The notes: generated by a model from the letters alone, not told the origin. Positions 24,718 through 34,395 are shown, counted from the stretch's first letter. The stretch is 64,000 nucleotides of DNA from Ensifer sp. PDNC004 (GCF_016919405.1 NZ_CP070353.1:3622501-3686500); one strand, 5' to 3'. Program-made: numbers and translations.

Positions 24718-25863
24718 ATGGTTAGTCCCTTGTCGGCGGTGCCGGTCTCGATCCTCACCGGCTTTCTCGGTGCGGGCAAGACGACGCTGCTCAACCGGCT
24801 GCTGAAGGATCCCGATCTCTCGGATACGGCCGTGATCATCAACGAGTTCGGCGACGTCTCGATCGACCACCTGCTGGTGGAAGCCTCCAGCGACGGGGTC
24901 ATCGAGCTTTCCGACGGCTGCCTCTGCTGCACCGTGCGCGGCGAACTGGTCGATACGCTCGCCGATCTCATGGATCGTATGCAGACCGGCAAGATCAAGC
25001 CGCTGAAGCGCGTCGTCATCGAGACCACGGGCCTTGCTGACCCGGCGCCGGTGCTGCAGTCGGTGATCGGCAACCCGATCATCGCGCAGAACTTCCGGCT
25101 GGATGGCGTCGTCACCGTCGTCGACGCCGTCAACGGCCTGCAGACGATCGCCAACCACGAGGAAGCGCTGAAGCAGGTTGCCGTTGCCGACCGCATCGTC
25201 ATCAGCAAGACCGGCCTTGCCGAAGCGTCGGAGCGTGATGCGCTGACGGCGAGGATCCGCGCGCTCAATCCGCGCGCGCCGCTGATCGATGGCGATAGTG
25301 CCGAGGCAGGGCGCGCAGAGCTGTTCGATTGCGGTCTTTACGACCCTTCATCGAAGATCGCCGATGTCGGCCGTTGGCTGCAGGACGAGGCGCACCACGA
25401 CCACCATCATGACCACGACCATGACCACGGTCACGATCATCACGAGCACCATGATCATCACCACCATCACGATGTGACGCGGCATGGCGGCGACATCCGT
25501 TCCTTCAGCATCGTGCACGACCGGCCGATCGAGCCGATGGCGCTTGATATGTTCATCGACCTGCTGCGCTCGGCGCATGGCGAGAAGCTCTTGAGGATGA
25601 AGGCGATCGTTGCGGTTGCCGACAGGCCGGACCGGCCGCTTGTCCTGCACGGCGTGCAGAACGTCTTCCACACGCCGGAGCGGCTTGCCGCCTGGCCGGA
25701 CCCGAATGACCGGCGCACGCGCATGGTGCTGATCACCAAGGGGCTGACGGAAGACTTCGTTCGCGATCTCTTCGATGCCTTCACCGGCAAACCGCGCATC
25801 GACCGGCCGGACGCCCAGGCCCTCTCCGACAATCCGCTCGCCGTTCCGGGCATGCGGTTCTAA
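24718..25863 (+). CDS. COG0523 GTPase / CobW-like metallochaperone with His-rich segment
   Basis: COG0523 proteins are GTPases that deliver metals, often zinc, to client proteins. Walker A is GFLGAGKTT (15-23), the family CxCC is GCLCC (68-71), and ETTGLADPAPV and ISKTG complete the G domain; a CobW_C domain ends the protein. Between them, residues about 224-253 are an extreme His/Asp/Glu run that should bind several metal ions. The ATG at 24718 is chosen because GGAG is 6 bases upstream; 24715 is also possible. It is not next to cobalamin genes, so a zinc role is more likely. Convergent with tusA. Confidence 0.9.
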   Translation: MVSPLSAVPVSILTGFLGAGKTTLLNRLLKDPDLSDTAVIINEFGDVSIDHLLVEASSDGVIELSDGCLCCTVRGELVDTLADLMDRMQTGKIKPLKRVVIETTGLADPAPVLQSVIGNPIIAQNFRLDGVVTVVDAVNGLQTIANHEEALKQVAVADRIVISKTGLAEASERDALTARIRALNPRAPLIDGDSAEAGRAELFDCGLYDPSSKIADVGRWLQDEAHHDHHHDHDHDHGHDHHEHHDHHHHHDVTRHGGDIRSFSIVHDRPIEPMALDMFIDLLRSAHGEKLLRMKAIVAVADRPDRPLVLHGVQNVFHTPERLAAWPDPNDRRTRMVLITKGLTEDFVRDLFDAFTGKPRIDRPDAQALSDNPLAVPGMRF

Positions 25864-25908
25864 ATCACCTCAGTAATCGAAGCGTTGCCGCGCGGCAGAC
25901 GTGGCGTC

Positions 25909-26145
25909 TTACGCGCCCTTACGGATGAGAAACCGGTGGCCGCCGTCGGCGGGTGCGGCCTCTACAAGCTTGTGGCCGTCCTCGTTGCAGAAATTCGGAA
26001 TGTCGATCACCGCCAGCGGATCGGTGGTCTCAATCTCCAGCAAAGCGCCCGGCGCCAGCGAAGTCATGCGTTTACGCGTCTTCAAAACGGGAAGGGGGCA
26101 TTTAAGCCCCCTCAGGTCGTAGGCGATCTTCTGTTCGTCCGGCAT
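25909..26145 (-). CDS. TusA-family sulfurtransferase
   Basis: This 78-aa protein has the family signature DLRGLKCPLPVLKTRKRM with the persulfide-carrying Cys in CPxP, then a two-layer alpha/beta domain (GALLEIETTDPLAVIDIPNFCNEDGHKL). TusA proteins pass sulfur for tRNA thiolation or molybdenum-cofactor enzymes, or regulate sulfur use. Its ATG overlaps the stop of the upstream L,D-transpeptidase (TAATG), so translation is coupled. This pairing of a cytosolic sulfur carrier with an envelope enzyme has no obvious functional link. Confidence 0.9.
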   Translation of the reverse strand: MPDEQKIAYDLRGLKCPLPVLKTRKRMTSLAPGALLEIETTDPLAVIDIPNFCNEDGHKLVEAAPADGGHRFLIRKGA

Positions 26146-27587
26146 TAATTGCCCCAGATCTTCCAGAACGGGCGCTTCTTCGGCGGCTCTTCCGTCAGAA
26201 CCGGCGCCTCGGCGGTCGCATCGGCTGCAGGCGTCGTTGCCGTGGTCACGGCAGCGGCCTGCTGCTGGGCGGCGGGAGCCGCTGCTTTCGCCTGCTTTGC
26301 GGTCGTTGCCGGAGCCGGCTGTGCCTGCGGTGCGGCGGTTGCCTGCTGGTCCGGCGTCACGACGACGGGAGCCGGCATCTGCAATTCCGGTTCGCTCTTC
26401 GAGAACAGGCTCCAGAAGGATTTCTTCGGCTCTTCGACGGCTGCCTGCATCACCGGCTGCGGAATGGGATTGGCGGCGGGGACAGGCACGTGCTTGCCGC
26501 CATCGGTCGCCTTTTCGAGTTCCTTCTTCTGGAGCTCGACAGCCACCTTGGTTTCTTCCGCTTCCTTCTGATCGGCGAGCTTCTTTTCGAGATCGCTCGC
26601 CTTCATCATCTTGCCGGCGTCAAGCGAGTTGCCGGTCGGGGCATAGGCGAGCTCGCGGCCGACGCGCTGCTTGGCGACGATCGCCTTGCGCTCGGCCTCG
26701 CTCGGCTCGTACCAGACCATGCCGTCATACTTCTTCATGGCCTTGTCGTAGTCGGTCTGGTAGGTCTTCTCGAAGCCAGCCATGGCCACCTGCAGCGCCG
26801 GCGGCGTCGACATCGCCGGGCACTGGCCGCCGGGGTTGAACGGGCCGGAGGCCTGCTGGTTGAAGACGTACTTCTTTTCGCAGACGTTGACTTCCGGCGG
26901 ACGCTTGGTGACTTCGAACTGGTCGTAACCGACCTTCAGCATTTTCCAGAAGTCGATATTCGGATTGTCGCGGTGCCGCGCCATGTTTTCCGCGGTCATG
27001 CGGAAGGGGAAGGCTTGCAGCTGTACGCTTTCCTGGCCGCCTTTGAAGCTGTCGCGGGCGAGCGCGAAGATCTCGATCATCTGCTCGTCGGTCATCGAGT
27101 AGCAGCCCGACGACGAGCAGGCGCCGTGGATCATCAGGTGCGTGCCCTGGCGGCCGTTCGCCTTGTCGTAGGCGTTGGGATAGCCGGTGTTGATCGCCAG
27201 ATAATAGTTGGAGTTGGGGTTCATCTGGCGGGGGAAGAGCGGGTAGAAACCTTCCGGCGCCTGCCGGTCGCCTTCCTTCACCTTGGGGCCGAGCTTGCCG
27301 GACCAGGCGCAGATCTTGTAGGTCTTCAAGAGCTGGAAACGGTTGGCCGTATTGGCCTTCCAGACCTCGAGCGTGCCTTCTTCCTTGAAGATGCGCAACG
27401 CGATCGGCGCCTGCTTCTGCATGCCGAGTTCGGTCATCTTTCTGACCATCGGCGCAGAGACCTGGTACTCGGTCTTGTTCTTGACGGACTTGATATCGAC
27501 CGACGTCGTCGCATCCAGCGCTTCGTTGGTGCAGCCGGCAAGTGTGGCGACAATGGCGGCGGAAGCTAAAAGGTTCCAGAAACGCAT
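26145..27587 (-). CDS. L,D-transpeptidase (YafK/ErfK-like) lipoprotein
   Basis: This 480-aa envelope enzyme has a lipoprotein signal from ATG 27587 (MRFWNLLASAAIVATLAGCT, lipid on Cys19). The YkuD catalytic motif is HGACSSSGCYSM with His154 and Cys162. It should form 3-3 peptidoglycan crosslinks or attach proteins to peptidoglycan, or, like E. coli YafK (DpaA), remove such links. After about residue 370 a low-complexity tail rich in Pro, Ala, Gln and Thr leads to a basic Trp-containing end (KKRPFWKIWGN). A start eight residues upstream would displace the signal and is rejected. Confidence 0.88.
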   Translation of the reverse strand: MRFWNLLASAAIVATLAGCTNEALDATTSVDIKSVKNKTEYQVSAPMVRKMTELGMQKQAPIALRIFKEEGTLEVWKANTANRFQLLKTYKICAWSGKLGPKVKEGDRQAPEGFYPLFPRQMNPNSNYYLAINTGYPNAYDKANGRQGTHLMIHGACSSSGCYSMTDEQMIEIFALARDSFKGGQESVQLQAFPFRMTAENMARHRDNPNIDFWKMLKVGYDQFEVTKRPPEVNVCEKKYVFNQQASGPFNPGGQCPAMSTPPALQVAMAGFEKTYQTDYDKAMKKYDGMVWYEPSEAERKAIVAKQRVGRELAYAPTGNSLDAGKMMKASDLEKKLADQKEAEETKVAVELQKKELEKATDGGKHVPVPAANPIPQPVMQAAVEEPKKSFWSLFSKSEPELQMPAPVVVTPDQQATAAPQAQPAPATTAKQAKAAAPAAQQQAAAVTTATTPAADATAEAPVLTEEPPKKRPFWKIWGN

Positions 27588-27867
27588 CAGCAGAGGCCCG
27601 TTCAAACCCAAACTCGACTACGATAGCCCAGTCCGCGAGGGTGGGCCCTTTAGAGAATCACTAAGCGATTATACTTCACGAATTCTTAACCCTGCAGGGT
27701 GGCCCTGCCGATGCGCTGTTCATGACCTTATGAATATGGCCAAGATTTGGCCACACTCCGCTTTGCAGTTGCGAAACACTCTACCGCAATCGCGGGCCAT
27801 GGAGACCGGCGAGGGGAAAGGCGTGGGACTTTCGCCCCGTCCCCGCCTAAGGACTGCCGATCCCGGC

Positions 27868-28821
27868 TTAGAGATTACGGCCGATATTCAGGTATTTTTG
27901 TCGGCGATCGGTGCGCAACTGGTCGCCATCGCGTCCGGAAAGTTCCTTGAGCGCGTCGGCGATCACGGTTCCGGTGCGACCGATGACCGCATTCGGGTCG
28001 CGATGCGCGCCGCCGACGGGCTCCTGGATGATGCCGTCGATGACGCCGAGCGCCTTCAGATCCTCGGACGTGATCTTCATGTTGCTGGCCGCTTCCTTCG
28101 CGCGGGTGGAATCGCGCCACAGGATCGAGGCAGCGCCTTCCGGCGAGATGACGCTGTAGATCGCATGCTCCAGCATGTAGACGCGGTTGCCGGTGGCGAT
28201 CGCAATCGCGCCGCCGGAGCCGCCTTCGCCGATGACGACGGTGACGATCGGCACGCGAACGTTGAGGCACATTTCGGTCGAACGGGCGATGGCTTCCGCC
28301 TGGCCGCGCTCTTCAGCGTTAACGCCCGGATAGGCGCCGGCGGTGTCGACCAGCGTGATCAGCGGCAGGCCGAAGCGATCGGCCATTTCCATGACGCGGA
28401 TCGCCTTGCGGTAGCCTTCCGGACGAGGGCTGCCGAAATTGTGCTTGATGCGCGACTTCGTATCGTTGCCCTTTTCCTGGCCGAGAACGGCGACCGGCAT
28501 GCCGCGGAAACGCGCAAGGCCAGCCTGGATGGCGTCGTCATTGGCGAAGTTGCGGTCGCCGGCAAGCGGCGTGAACTCGGTGAAGAGTTCTGCTGCATAG
28601 TCCAGGAAGTGCGGACGCGAAGGGTGGCGGGCGACCTGGGTCTTCTGCCACGGCGTCAGCTTGGAATAGATCTCGACCATCGCGTCGCGGACGCGCGTCT
28701 CCAGGCGTTCGATCTCATCCGAAGTGTTCACGCTCTCGTCTTCGCCGGCGAGCTTCTTCAATTCGAGAATCTTGCCTTCGAGGTCGGAGATGGGTTTTTC
28801 GAAATCGAGATAGTTGTGCAT
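27868..28821 (-). CDS. accA: Acetyl-CoA carboxylase carboxyltransferase subunit alpha
   Basis: AccA pairs with AccD to transfer CO2 from biotin carboxyl carrier to acetyl-CoA, giving malonyl-CoA for fatty-acid synthesis. The 317-aa protein matches the family throughout: [26 protein letters not shown]-type [56 protein letters not shown] and [15 protein letters not shown]. It lies 64 bases after xerD on the same strand, an order common in rhizobia. About 280 bases of non-coding DNA separate its stop from the L,D-transpeptidase. Confidence 0.97.
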   Translation of the reverse strand: MHNYLDFEKPISDLEGKILELKKLAGEDESVNTSDEIERLETRVRDAMVEIYSKLTPWQKTQVARHPSRPHFLDYAAELFTEFTPLAGDRNFANDDAIQAGLARFRGMPVAVLGQEKGNDTKSRIKHNFGSPRPEGYRKAIRVMEMADRFGLPLITLVDTAGAYPGVNAEERGQAEAIARSTEMCLNVRVPIVTVVIGEGGSGGAIAIATGNRVYMLEHAIYSVISPEGAASILWRDSTRAKEAASNMKITSEDLKALGVIDGIIQEPVGGAHRDPNAVIGRTGTVIADALKELSGRDGDQLRTDRRQKYLNIGRNL

Positions 28822-28885
28822 GAGATGCGTTTCCGATCATTTTGCGACAAGGGTCTGCGGGCCGAAACCAGCCTGCCCGGCGGTC

Positions 28886-29842
28886 CTAATCCTGTTTTTT
28901 CGCCTGTTTGGCAAGAGGGTGATGGTTTTGCACGAGGTTGTGCAGCCGTTCTTCCAGCACATGCGTATAGATTTGTGTCGTGGAAATGTCTGAATGCCCC
29001 AGCAGTTCCTGCACCGCGCGAAGGTCGGCGCCATTGGCGAGCAGGTGGCTGGCGAAGGCATGCCTGAGCACGTGCGGGGAGATCGTGGCGACCCTTATTC
29101 CGGCGCGGGCCGCAAGCGATTTCAGGTCGCGCGCAAAAACCTGGCGCGGCAGGAAGCCCTGCTTGCCCGAGGAGGGAAAGAGCCACGGGTTCTCGCGGTT
29201 GCCAGTTTCGTCGCGCGCCATCTCGTCGGCGAGCGCCTCGCCATAGGCCCGCATGGCCCGGATCGCCGCCTGCGACAGCGGCACGAGGCGGTCCTTGTTG
29301 CCCTTGCCGCGGATGACGAGGAAGCGGCCGTTCTGCGCCAGCACGCTTGCCGGCAGCGACACGAGTTCGCTGACGCGCATGCCGGTCGCATAGAGCAGTT
29401 CGATCAGCGCATGCATGCGCAATCTGCCGAGGTGGTCGGCGCCGCCGGCTGCCGCCTCGGTCTCCGCCTGGCCGATCAACCGCGAGACGTCGTCGACGCT
29501 TAGCGTCTTCGGCAGGCTGCGTCCCTTCTTCGGTGTGTCGAGGATCCCCGTCGGGTCGTCGCCGCGCATGCCTTCGGCGTAGAGGAACTTGTAGAACTGC
29601 CTGAGTGCCGAAAGCCGCCGCGCCTGCGAGGACGCCTTGAAGCCCTGGCCGGCGAGGTGGGCGAGATACCCGCGAAGATCGTCCGGTGTCGCTGCCGTCA
29701 GCCCGGTTCCAAGTGTGCGCAGGTGCGAGGAGGCATCTTCGAGATCACGCTCGTAGGATTGCAGCGTGTTGATCGCGGCACCCCGCTCGGCGCTCATCAT
29801 TTCGAGGAAAGCCTCGACGTGGGCGGCGGAAAGATCGCTCAT
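28886..29842 (-). CDS. xerD: Tyrosine recombinase XerD
   Basis: XerD with XerC resolves chromosome dimers at dif. The 318-aa protein has an N-terminal SAM-like core-binding domain ([34 protein letters not shown]) and the catalytic residues Arg156 (GMRVSEL), Lys180 (RGKGNKDR), His257 and Arg260 ([14 protein letters not shown]), His283 ([10 protein letters not shown]) and Tyr292 (IYTHV). Its chromosomal setting with accA and no phage genes argues for the housekeeping enzyme, not a mobile integrase. Its start overlaps the stop of a 49-aa membrane protein (ATGA). Confidence 0.95.
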   Translation of the reverse strand: MSDLSAAHVEAFLEMMSAERGAAINTLQSYERDLEDASSHLRTLGTGLTAATPDDLRGYLAHLAGQGFKASSQARRLSALRQFYKFLYAEGMRGDDPTGILDTPKKGRSLPKTLSVDDVSRLIGQAETEAAAGGADHLGRLRMHALIELLYATGMRVSELVSLPASVLAQNGRFLVIRGKGNKDRLVPLSQAAIRAMRAYGEALADEMARDETGNRENPWLFPSSGKQGFLPRQVFARDLKSLAARAGIRVATISPHVLRHAFASHLLANGADLRAVQELLGHSDISTTQIYTHVLEERLHNLVQNHHPLAKQAKKQD

Positions 29843-29988
29843 TGGGTCTTGTTCACCCGTTCGGACGGAATCTTGACGGTGACGTCGCGCTGCGTCGGCT
29901 CGACGAAGGTGACGAGAGAGATCATCGTGCCGTACACTATCCCGGCGATAACGGCACAGAAGAACAGGAACCGGAAGAGGGTCGGCAT
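29839..29988 (-). CDS. 49-aa single-pass membrane protein
   Basis: From ATG 29988 the protein reads [36 protein letters not shown]...; residues 4-29 form one transmembrane helix and the rest is a short charged tail. A start at 30051 would add a Cys-rich segment without a good ribosome site. It overlaps xerD by 4 bases and probably leads the xerD-accA transcript, divergent from aroK. I know of similar small genes in this place in rhizobia but of no function. Confidence 0.7.
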   Translation of the reverse strand: MPTLFRFLFFCAVIAGIVYGTMISLVTFVEPTQRDVTVKIPSERVNKTQ

Positions 29989-30222
29989 TTCAATCTCCTC
30001 TGCATGTGCCTTTCGATCGAAGCGGACGCAAGGATACATGCAGGCGTTCAAACGGCCAGTGCGTTTCAGCGCCCGGAATGAGCGCGCGACGCCGTGGCGG
30101 GTGCCAGACCTATATGAACGCCGCTTCCGCCGAGTTCAAGAACCGTGAGCGGACGCGCGCGACGACTTGACGCTACACCCTGATTTGTCGATACCGAAAG
30201 GGAATGGGGAATAAGAAGTCCA

Positions 30223-30813
30223 ATGAACGACGTGATCGAACCGGTTTCCGCAACGCTGGCCGAGCGGGCGAAGCTTGTACTCGGTAAACGCAATCTCGTG
30301 TTCATCGGCCTGATGGGCGCCGGCAAATCGGCGATCGGTCGCTTGACGGCCCAGGCGCTCGGCATTCCCTTCGTCGATTCCGACCATGAGATCGAGCGCG
30401 TCTCGCGCATGACGATCAGCGATCTCTTCGCCCGCTATGGCGAAGACGAGTTCCGGGCACTCGAAACGCGGGTGCTGAAGCGGCTCTTGCGCAGCGGGCC
30501 GCGCGTGGTCTCGACCGGTGGCGGCGCGTATATCAACGAGCGTTCGCGCCGCCAGATCAAGAAGGGCGGCCTGACGGTCTGGCTCAATGCCGAACTCGAC
30601 GTGCTCTGGGAGCGGGTCAACAAGCGCGACACCCGGCCGCTGCTGAAGACCGAGAACCCCAGGCAGACGCTCGAAAACCTCATGAATGCGCGTTACCCGA
30701 TCTATGCGGAAGCGGACCTGACGGTGCTGTCGCGCGATGTGAAGAAAGAGACGATGGTCGAGGACGTCCTCAACGCCGTCATCGAGTACCAGGACAAGAA
30801 GACCCATGAATAG
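30223..30813 (+). CDS. aroK: Shikimate kinase
   Basis: AroK phosphorylates shikimate with ATP in aromatic amino-acid synthesis. The 196-aa protein has Walker A GLMGAGKS (29-36), the shikimate-binding DSDHEIE and GEDEFRALETRVL, the GGG of VSTGGGAYI, and the lid NKRDTRPLLKT. An N-terminal extension of about 20 residues is usual in rhizobia. It overlaps aroB by 8 bases. Confidence 0.95.
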   Translation: MNDVIEPVSATLAERAKLVLGKRNLVFIGLMGAGKSAIGRLTAQALGIPFVDSDHEIERVSRMTISDLFARYGEDEFRALETRVLKRLLRSGPRVVSTGGGAYINERSRRQIKKGGLTVWLNAELDVLWERVNKRDTRPLLKTENPRQTLENLMNARYPIYAEADLTVLSRDVKKETMVEDVLNAVIEYQDKKTHE

Positions 30814-31939
30814 CCATGCGATGCCTGCCGCCGAACGCAAGGTCCGTGTCGACCTCGGTGACCGTTCCTACGATATCCTGATCGGTCCCGGGCTGATCGC
30901 CGCCGCCGGCCATGAGATCGCGGCTCGCCTCAAGGGGCGCAAGATGGCGGTCATCACCGATGAGAACGTCGCGCCGCGCTACCTCGAGCCACTGATGGCG
31001 AGCTTGAAGGAGCGCGATATCGACGCCGTGTCGCTGGTGCTTCCCGCTGGCGAGAAGACCAAGAGCTTCGAACATCTGATCCCCGTCTGCGAAACCGTTC
31101 TCGGCGCCCGGATCGAGCGCAACGATGCGGTGATCGCGCTTGGCGGCGGCGTCATTGGCGACCTCACCGGCTTTGCCGCCGGCATCGTGCGCCGCGGCTC
31201 GCGCTTCATCCAGATCCCGACTTCGCTGTTGGCGCAGGTGGATTCCTCCGTCGGCGGCAAGACCGGCATCAATTCGCCGCATGGCAAGAACCTCATCGGC
31301 GTCTTCCACCAGCCGGACCTGGTGCTGGCCGATACCGACGTGCTCGACACGCTGAGTGAGCGCGAGTTCCGCGCCGGCTATGCTGAAGTGGCGAAATACG
31401 GGCTGATCGACAAGCCGGACTTCTTTGCCTGGCTCGAGAACAACTGGCAGGCGGTCTTTGCCGGCGGCGCTGCCCGTATCGAGGCGATCGCGGTCAGTTG
31501 CCAGGCCAAGGCCGATGTCGTCGCCGCAGACGAGCGCGAGAACGGCCTGCGGGCATTGCTCAACCTCGGCCACACCTTCGGCCATGCGCTGGAGGCGGCA
31601 ACCGAATATGACAGCGCCCGGCTGGTACATGGCGAAGGCGTTTCGATCGGCATGGTGCTGGCGCATCAGTTTTCGGCGCGCATGAACCTTGCAAGCCCCG
31701 ACGATGCGTCCCGTGTCGAGGCGCATCTGAGGGCGGTCGGCCTGCCGACGCGCATGGCGGAAATCCCGGGCACGCTGCCGCCGGCCGAACGGCTGATGGA
31801 TGCGATCGCCCAGGACAAGAAGGTCAAGGGCGGCAAGCTCACCTTCATCCTGACCAGGGGCGTCGGCCAGTCCTTCGTCGCCGATGACGTTCCGTCGTCC
31901 GAGGTCCTGAACTTCCTGAGGGAAAAACACCCGCAATGA
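30806..31939 (+). CDS. aroB: 3-dehydroquinate synthase
   Basis: AroB cyclises DAHP to 3-dehydroquinate using NAD and a divalent metal. The 377-aa protein shows the NAD-binding GGGVIGDLTGFAAGIVRRG, QIPTSLLAQVDSSVGGKTGINSPHGKNLIG, and metal ligands including the His of LNLGHTFGHALEAATEY and HGEGVSIGM. It sits between aroK (8-base overlap) and the CNNM-type gene (ATGA overlap), a typical rhizobial trio. Confidence 0.96.
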   Translation: MNSHAMPAAERKVRVDLGDRSYDILIGPGLIAAAGHEIAARLKGRKMAVITDENVAPRYLEPLMASLKERDIDAVSLVLPAGEKTKSFEHLIPVCETVLGARIERNDAVIALGGGVIGDLTGFAAGIVRRGSRFIQIPTSLLAQVDSSVGGKTGINSPHGKNLIGVFHQPDLVLADTDVLDTLSEREFRAGYAEVAKYGLIDKPDFFAWLENNWQAVFAGGAARIEAIAVSCQAKADVVAADERENGLRALLNLGHTFGHALEAATEYDSARLVHGEGVSIGMVLAHQFSARMNLASPDDASRVEAHLRAVGLPTRMAEIPGTLPPAERLMDAIAQDKKVKGGKLTFILTRGVGQSFVADDVPSSEVLNFLREKHPQ

Positions 31940-33243
31940 CCGGCGAAGCCTTCATTGCCTTCCTGGCGGAGTATTGGCTGTCGATCCTGTCGGTCTTCTG
32001 CCTGCTGTTGCTGTCGGCTTTCTTTTCGGGCTCGGAAACAGCGCTGACTGCCGCCTCGCGCTCGCGCATGCATACGCTCGAAAACAACGGCGAGGAGCGG
32101 GCCGGCATCGTCAACCGGTTGATCGAACGGCGCGACCGGCTGATCGGTACGCTTTTGATCGGCAACAACCTGGTCAACATTCTGGCGTCGTCGCTGACGA
32201 CGAGCCTGCTGATTGGCCTGCTCGGCGACAGCGGTGTGGCGATCGCCACACTTGCGATGACCGTGCTGCTCGTCATCTTCTCGGAAGTGCTGCCGAAGAG
32301 CTGGGCGATTGCCTCGCCGGATCGTTTCGCGATCGCCGTGGCGCCCCTCGTTCGCCCCTTCGTTGCGGTCGTTGGACCTCTCTCCAGCCTCGTCAACGGC
32401 ATCGTGCGTCGGATTCTGAACCTCTTCGGTGTCAATCTCGCCGCCGACATGTCGATGCTTTCGGCGCATGAGGAACTGCGTGGCGCGGTGGATCTGCTGC
32501 ACCGCGAGGGTTCGGTGATCAAGGCCGACCGCGATCGGCTCGGCGGCGTTCTCGACCTCGGCGAGCTCGAAATCTCCGACATCATGATCCACCGCACCAG
32601 CATGCGGGCGATCAATGCCGATGAGCCGCCCGAGGTGTGCGTTCGCGACATCCTCGAGAGCCCGTTCACCCGGCTGCCAGTCTGGCGCGGCTCGACCGAC
32701 AACATCATCGGCGTCGTGCATTCCAAGGATCTGCTGCGGGCGCTGGCCGAACCCAATGTCGAGCCTGAGAACCTGGATATCGTCAGGATCGCGCAGAAGC
32801 CCTGGTTCGTGCCGGATACGACCAACCTCAAGGACCAGCTCAACGCGTTCCTGCGCCGCAAGCTGCATCTGGCCATCGTCGTCGACGAATATGGCCAGGT
32901 TCAGGGCCTGGTGACTCTGGAGGACATTCTGGAGGAGATCGTCGGCGATATCGCCGATGAGCACGACCTCGATATCCAGGGCGTGCGCCAGGAGGCTGAC
33001 GGCTCGATCGTCGTCGACGGCTCGGTGCCGATCCGCGATCTCAACCGCGCGCTCGACTGGTCGCTGCCGGACGAGGAGGCGACGACGGTTGCCGGTCTGG
33101 TCATCCACGAATCCAAGAGCATTCCCGAGGAGCGCCAGGCCTTCACCTTCCACGGCAAGCGCTTCATCGTGATGAAGCGGGTGAAGAACCGCATCACCAA
33201 GCTGCGCATCCGCCCGGCGGAAGAGGGCGCTCCGCCGACCTGA
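31936..33243 (+). CDS. CNNM/CorC-type membrane protein (HlyC/CorC family)
   Basis: The 435-aa protein has a DUF21/CNNM transmembrane domain (about residues 10-190, with LLLSAFFSGSETALTAASR), a CBS pair (about 210-330, with DIMIHRTSMRAINADEPPE and TNLKDQLNAFLRRKLHLAIVVDEYGQVQGLVTLEDILEEIVGDI) and a C-terminal CorC_HlyC domain. Family members handle magnesium or cobalt efflux. It overlaps aroB by 4 bases; the link to aromatic synthesis is positional only. Confidence 0.92.
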   Translation: MTGEAFIAFLAEYWLSILSVFCLLLLSAFFSGSETALTAASRSRMHTLENNGEERAGIVNRLIERRDRLIGTLLIGNNLVNILASSLTTSLLIGLLGDSGVAIATLAMTVLLVIFSEVLPKSWAIASPDRFAIAVAPLVRPFVAVVGPLSSLVNGIVRRILNLFGVNLAADMSMLSAHEELRGAVDLLHREGSVIKADRDRLGGVLDLGELEISDIMIHRTSMRAINADEPPEVCVRDILESPFTRLPVWRGSTDNIIGVVHSKDLLRALAEPNVEPENLDIVRIAQKPWFVPDTTNLKDQLNAFLRRKLHLAIVVDEYGQVQGLVTLEDILEEIVGDIADEHDLDIQGVRQEADGSIVVDGSVPIRDLNRALDWSLPDEEATTVAGLVIHESKSIPEERQAFTFHGKRFIVMKRVKNRITKLRIRPAEEGAPPT

Positions 33244-33258
33244 TCACCGCGATTGCCT

Positions 33259-33540
33259 TTACCAGCGGGTCGGCTCGCCGGGGGCGGCTGGCTCGACCGC
33301 GAGCGCGTGCAGACCGGCGTCGAGTTCGGGCTTCAGGAGATCGTTGATGGCGCGGTGGCGGGCGACACGGCTCATGCCTGTAAAGGCACTTGAAACGATG
33401 CGCACGCGCATATGGGACTCGCCGCTGCCATCGAAGCCCGGCTGATGGCCGGCATGCTGATGGCTCTCGTTGATGACCTCGAGCCGTTCAGGGTGGAAGG
33501 CCTCGGTCAGCTTCTTTTCGATGGTCTCGGTGAGCGACAT
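33259..33540 (-). CDS. bolA: BolA family protein
   Basis: BolA-type proteins partner with monothiol glutaredoxins in iron-sulfur and iron homeostasis, and some bind DNA. This 93-aa protein starts at ATG 33540 (MSLTETIEKKLTEAFHPERLEVINESHQHAGH) and carries the BolA core ESHMRVRIVSSAFTGMSRVARHRAINDLLKPEL...HALAVE. The invariant His of the C-terminal LHAL is present. It is convergent with the CNNM gene and divergent from the J-domain gene. Confidence 0.93.
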   Translation of the reverse strand: MSLTETIEKKLTEAFHPERLEVINESHQHAGHQPGFDGSGESHMRVRIVSSAFTGMSRVARHRAINDLLKPELDAGLHALAVEPAAPGEPTRW

Positions 33541-33697
33541 TCTTCCGTCCAATTTTGCTGTTTGCTTGTCGCCCCCTCGCAGCTCCTAAGAACCCGGCAA
33601 TTGCTGGCACGGCGGCGCAAAATGCCCGCACAAAGCCAGCAACATTCCGCTTTGTCAATTCTTGTTGTGACTCCCGCCAAACCCCATAATGAGCGCC

Positions 33698-34324
33698 ATG
33701 AGACTCGATTCAAAATACTTCGATCGCATTCGAACCCGGCGCAAGGTCGAGCCGCAGGCGGAGCCGGCGGCTCCTGTCTGTCAGTGGGACGGCTGCGACC
33801 AGAAGGGTGTGCACCGGGCGCCGGTCGGCCGCAACGCCGAGGGGCAGTACTTCATGTTCTGCTTCGAGCACGTGAAGGAATACAACAAGGGCTACAACTT
33901 CTTCTCCGGCCTCTCCGACGGCGAGGTCGCCCGCTACCAGAAGGAAGCGATTACCGGTCATCGGCCCACCTGGACCGTCGGCGTCAACAAGAACGCCAAG
34001 AACGGCCCGACCCAGTCGCAGACGCGGTCCGGTTCCGCCGGCGCGCAGGCCCGCATGCGCGATCCCTTCGGCTTTGTCAGCGAGGCGCGGGCGCGGTCCG
34101 GTCGTCCCGAGCCGCGTCAGCGCAAGCTGAAGACGCTCGAGGCGAAGGCCTTTGAAACGCTCGGTCTCGGAGCCTCGGCGACGACTGCCGACATCAAGGC
34201 GGCCTACAAGGATCTCGTCAAAAAGCATCACCCTGATGCCAATGGCGGAGATAGAGGGTCGGAAGAGCGTTTTCGCGCGGTTATTCAAGCCTACCAATTG
34301 TTAAAACAGGCTGGCTTCTGCTAA
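33698..34324 (+). CDS. J-domain (DnaJ-like) protein
   Basis: This 208-aa protein has a C-terminal J domain (about residues 150-205: [34 protein letters not shown]) with the HPD that stimulates DnaK ATPase. The N-terminal half has a Cys-containing segment ([15 protein letters not shown]...[16 protein letters not shown]) that may bind zinc. This arrangement is conserved upstream of cobST in rhizobia. An ATG at 33689 is an alternative start three codons earlier. Confidence 0.9.
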   Translation: MRLDSKYFDRIRTRRKVEPQAEPAAPVCQWDGCDQKGVHRAPVGRNAEGQYFMFCFEHVKEYNKGYNFFSGLSDGEVARYQKEAITGHRPTWTVGVNKNAKNGPTQSQTRSGSAGAQARMRDPFGFVSEARARSGRPEPRQRKLKTLEAKAFETLGLGASATTADIKAAYKDLVKKHHPDANGGDRGSEERFRAVIQAYQLLKQAGFC

Positions 34325-34395
34325 CAACGCGGATTATTACAGAAGCACTTTTGCAGGCGAATGCGCGGGTGCCGTCCGGTGGCCGCTCTGGAGAC

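Noticed and set aside
23434..25158. Minus-strand open frame continuous with the M20 amidohydrolase, extending it by about 570 codons
   Set aside because: The extension is antisense to the D,D-carboxypeptidase and COG0523 genes and has shadow composition; the amidohydrolase starts at 23433.
25380..25480. Tandem-repeat or CRISPR-like look of repeated CATCAC/GACCAC triplets
   Set aside because: They are His and Asp codons in a coding low-complexity linker, with no spacers or conserved repeats.
28886..29842. Tyrosine recombinase as a sign of an integrated element
   Set aside because: It is the XerD type, sits in a conserved housekeeping order with accA, and no attachment repeats or phage genes are seen.
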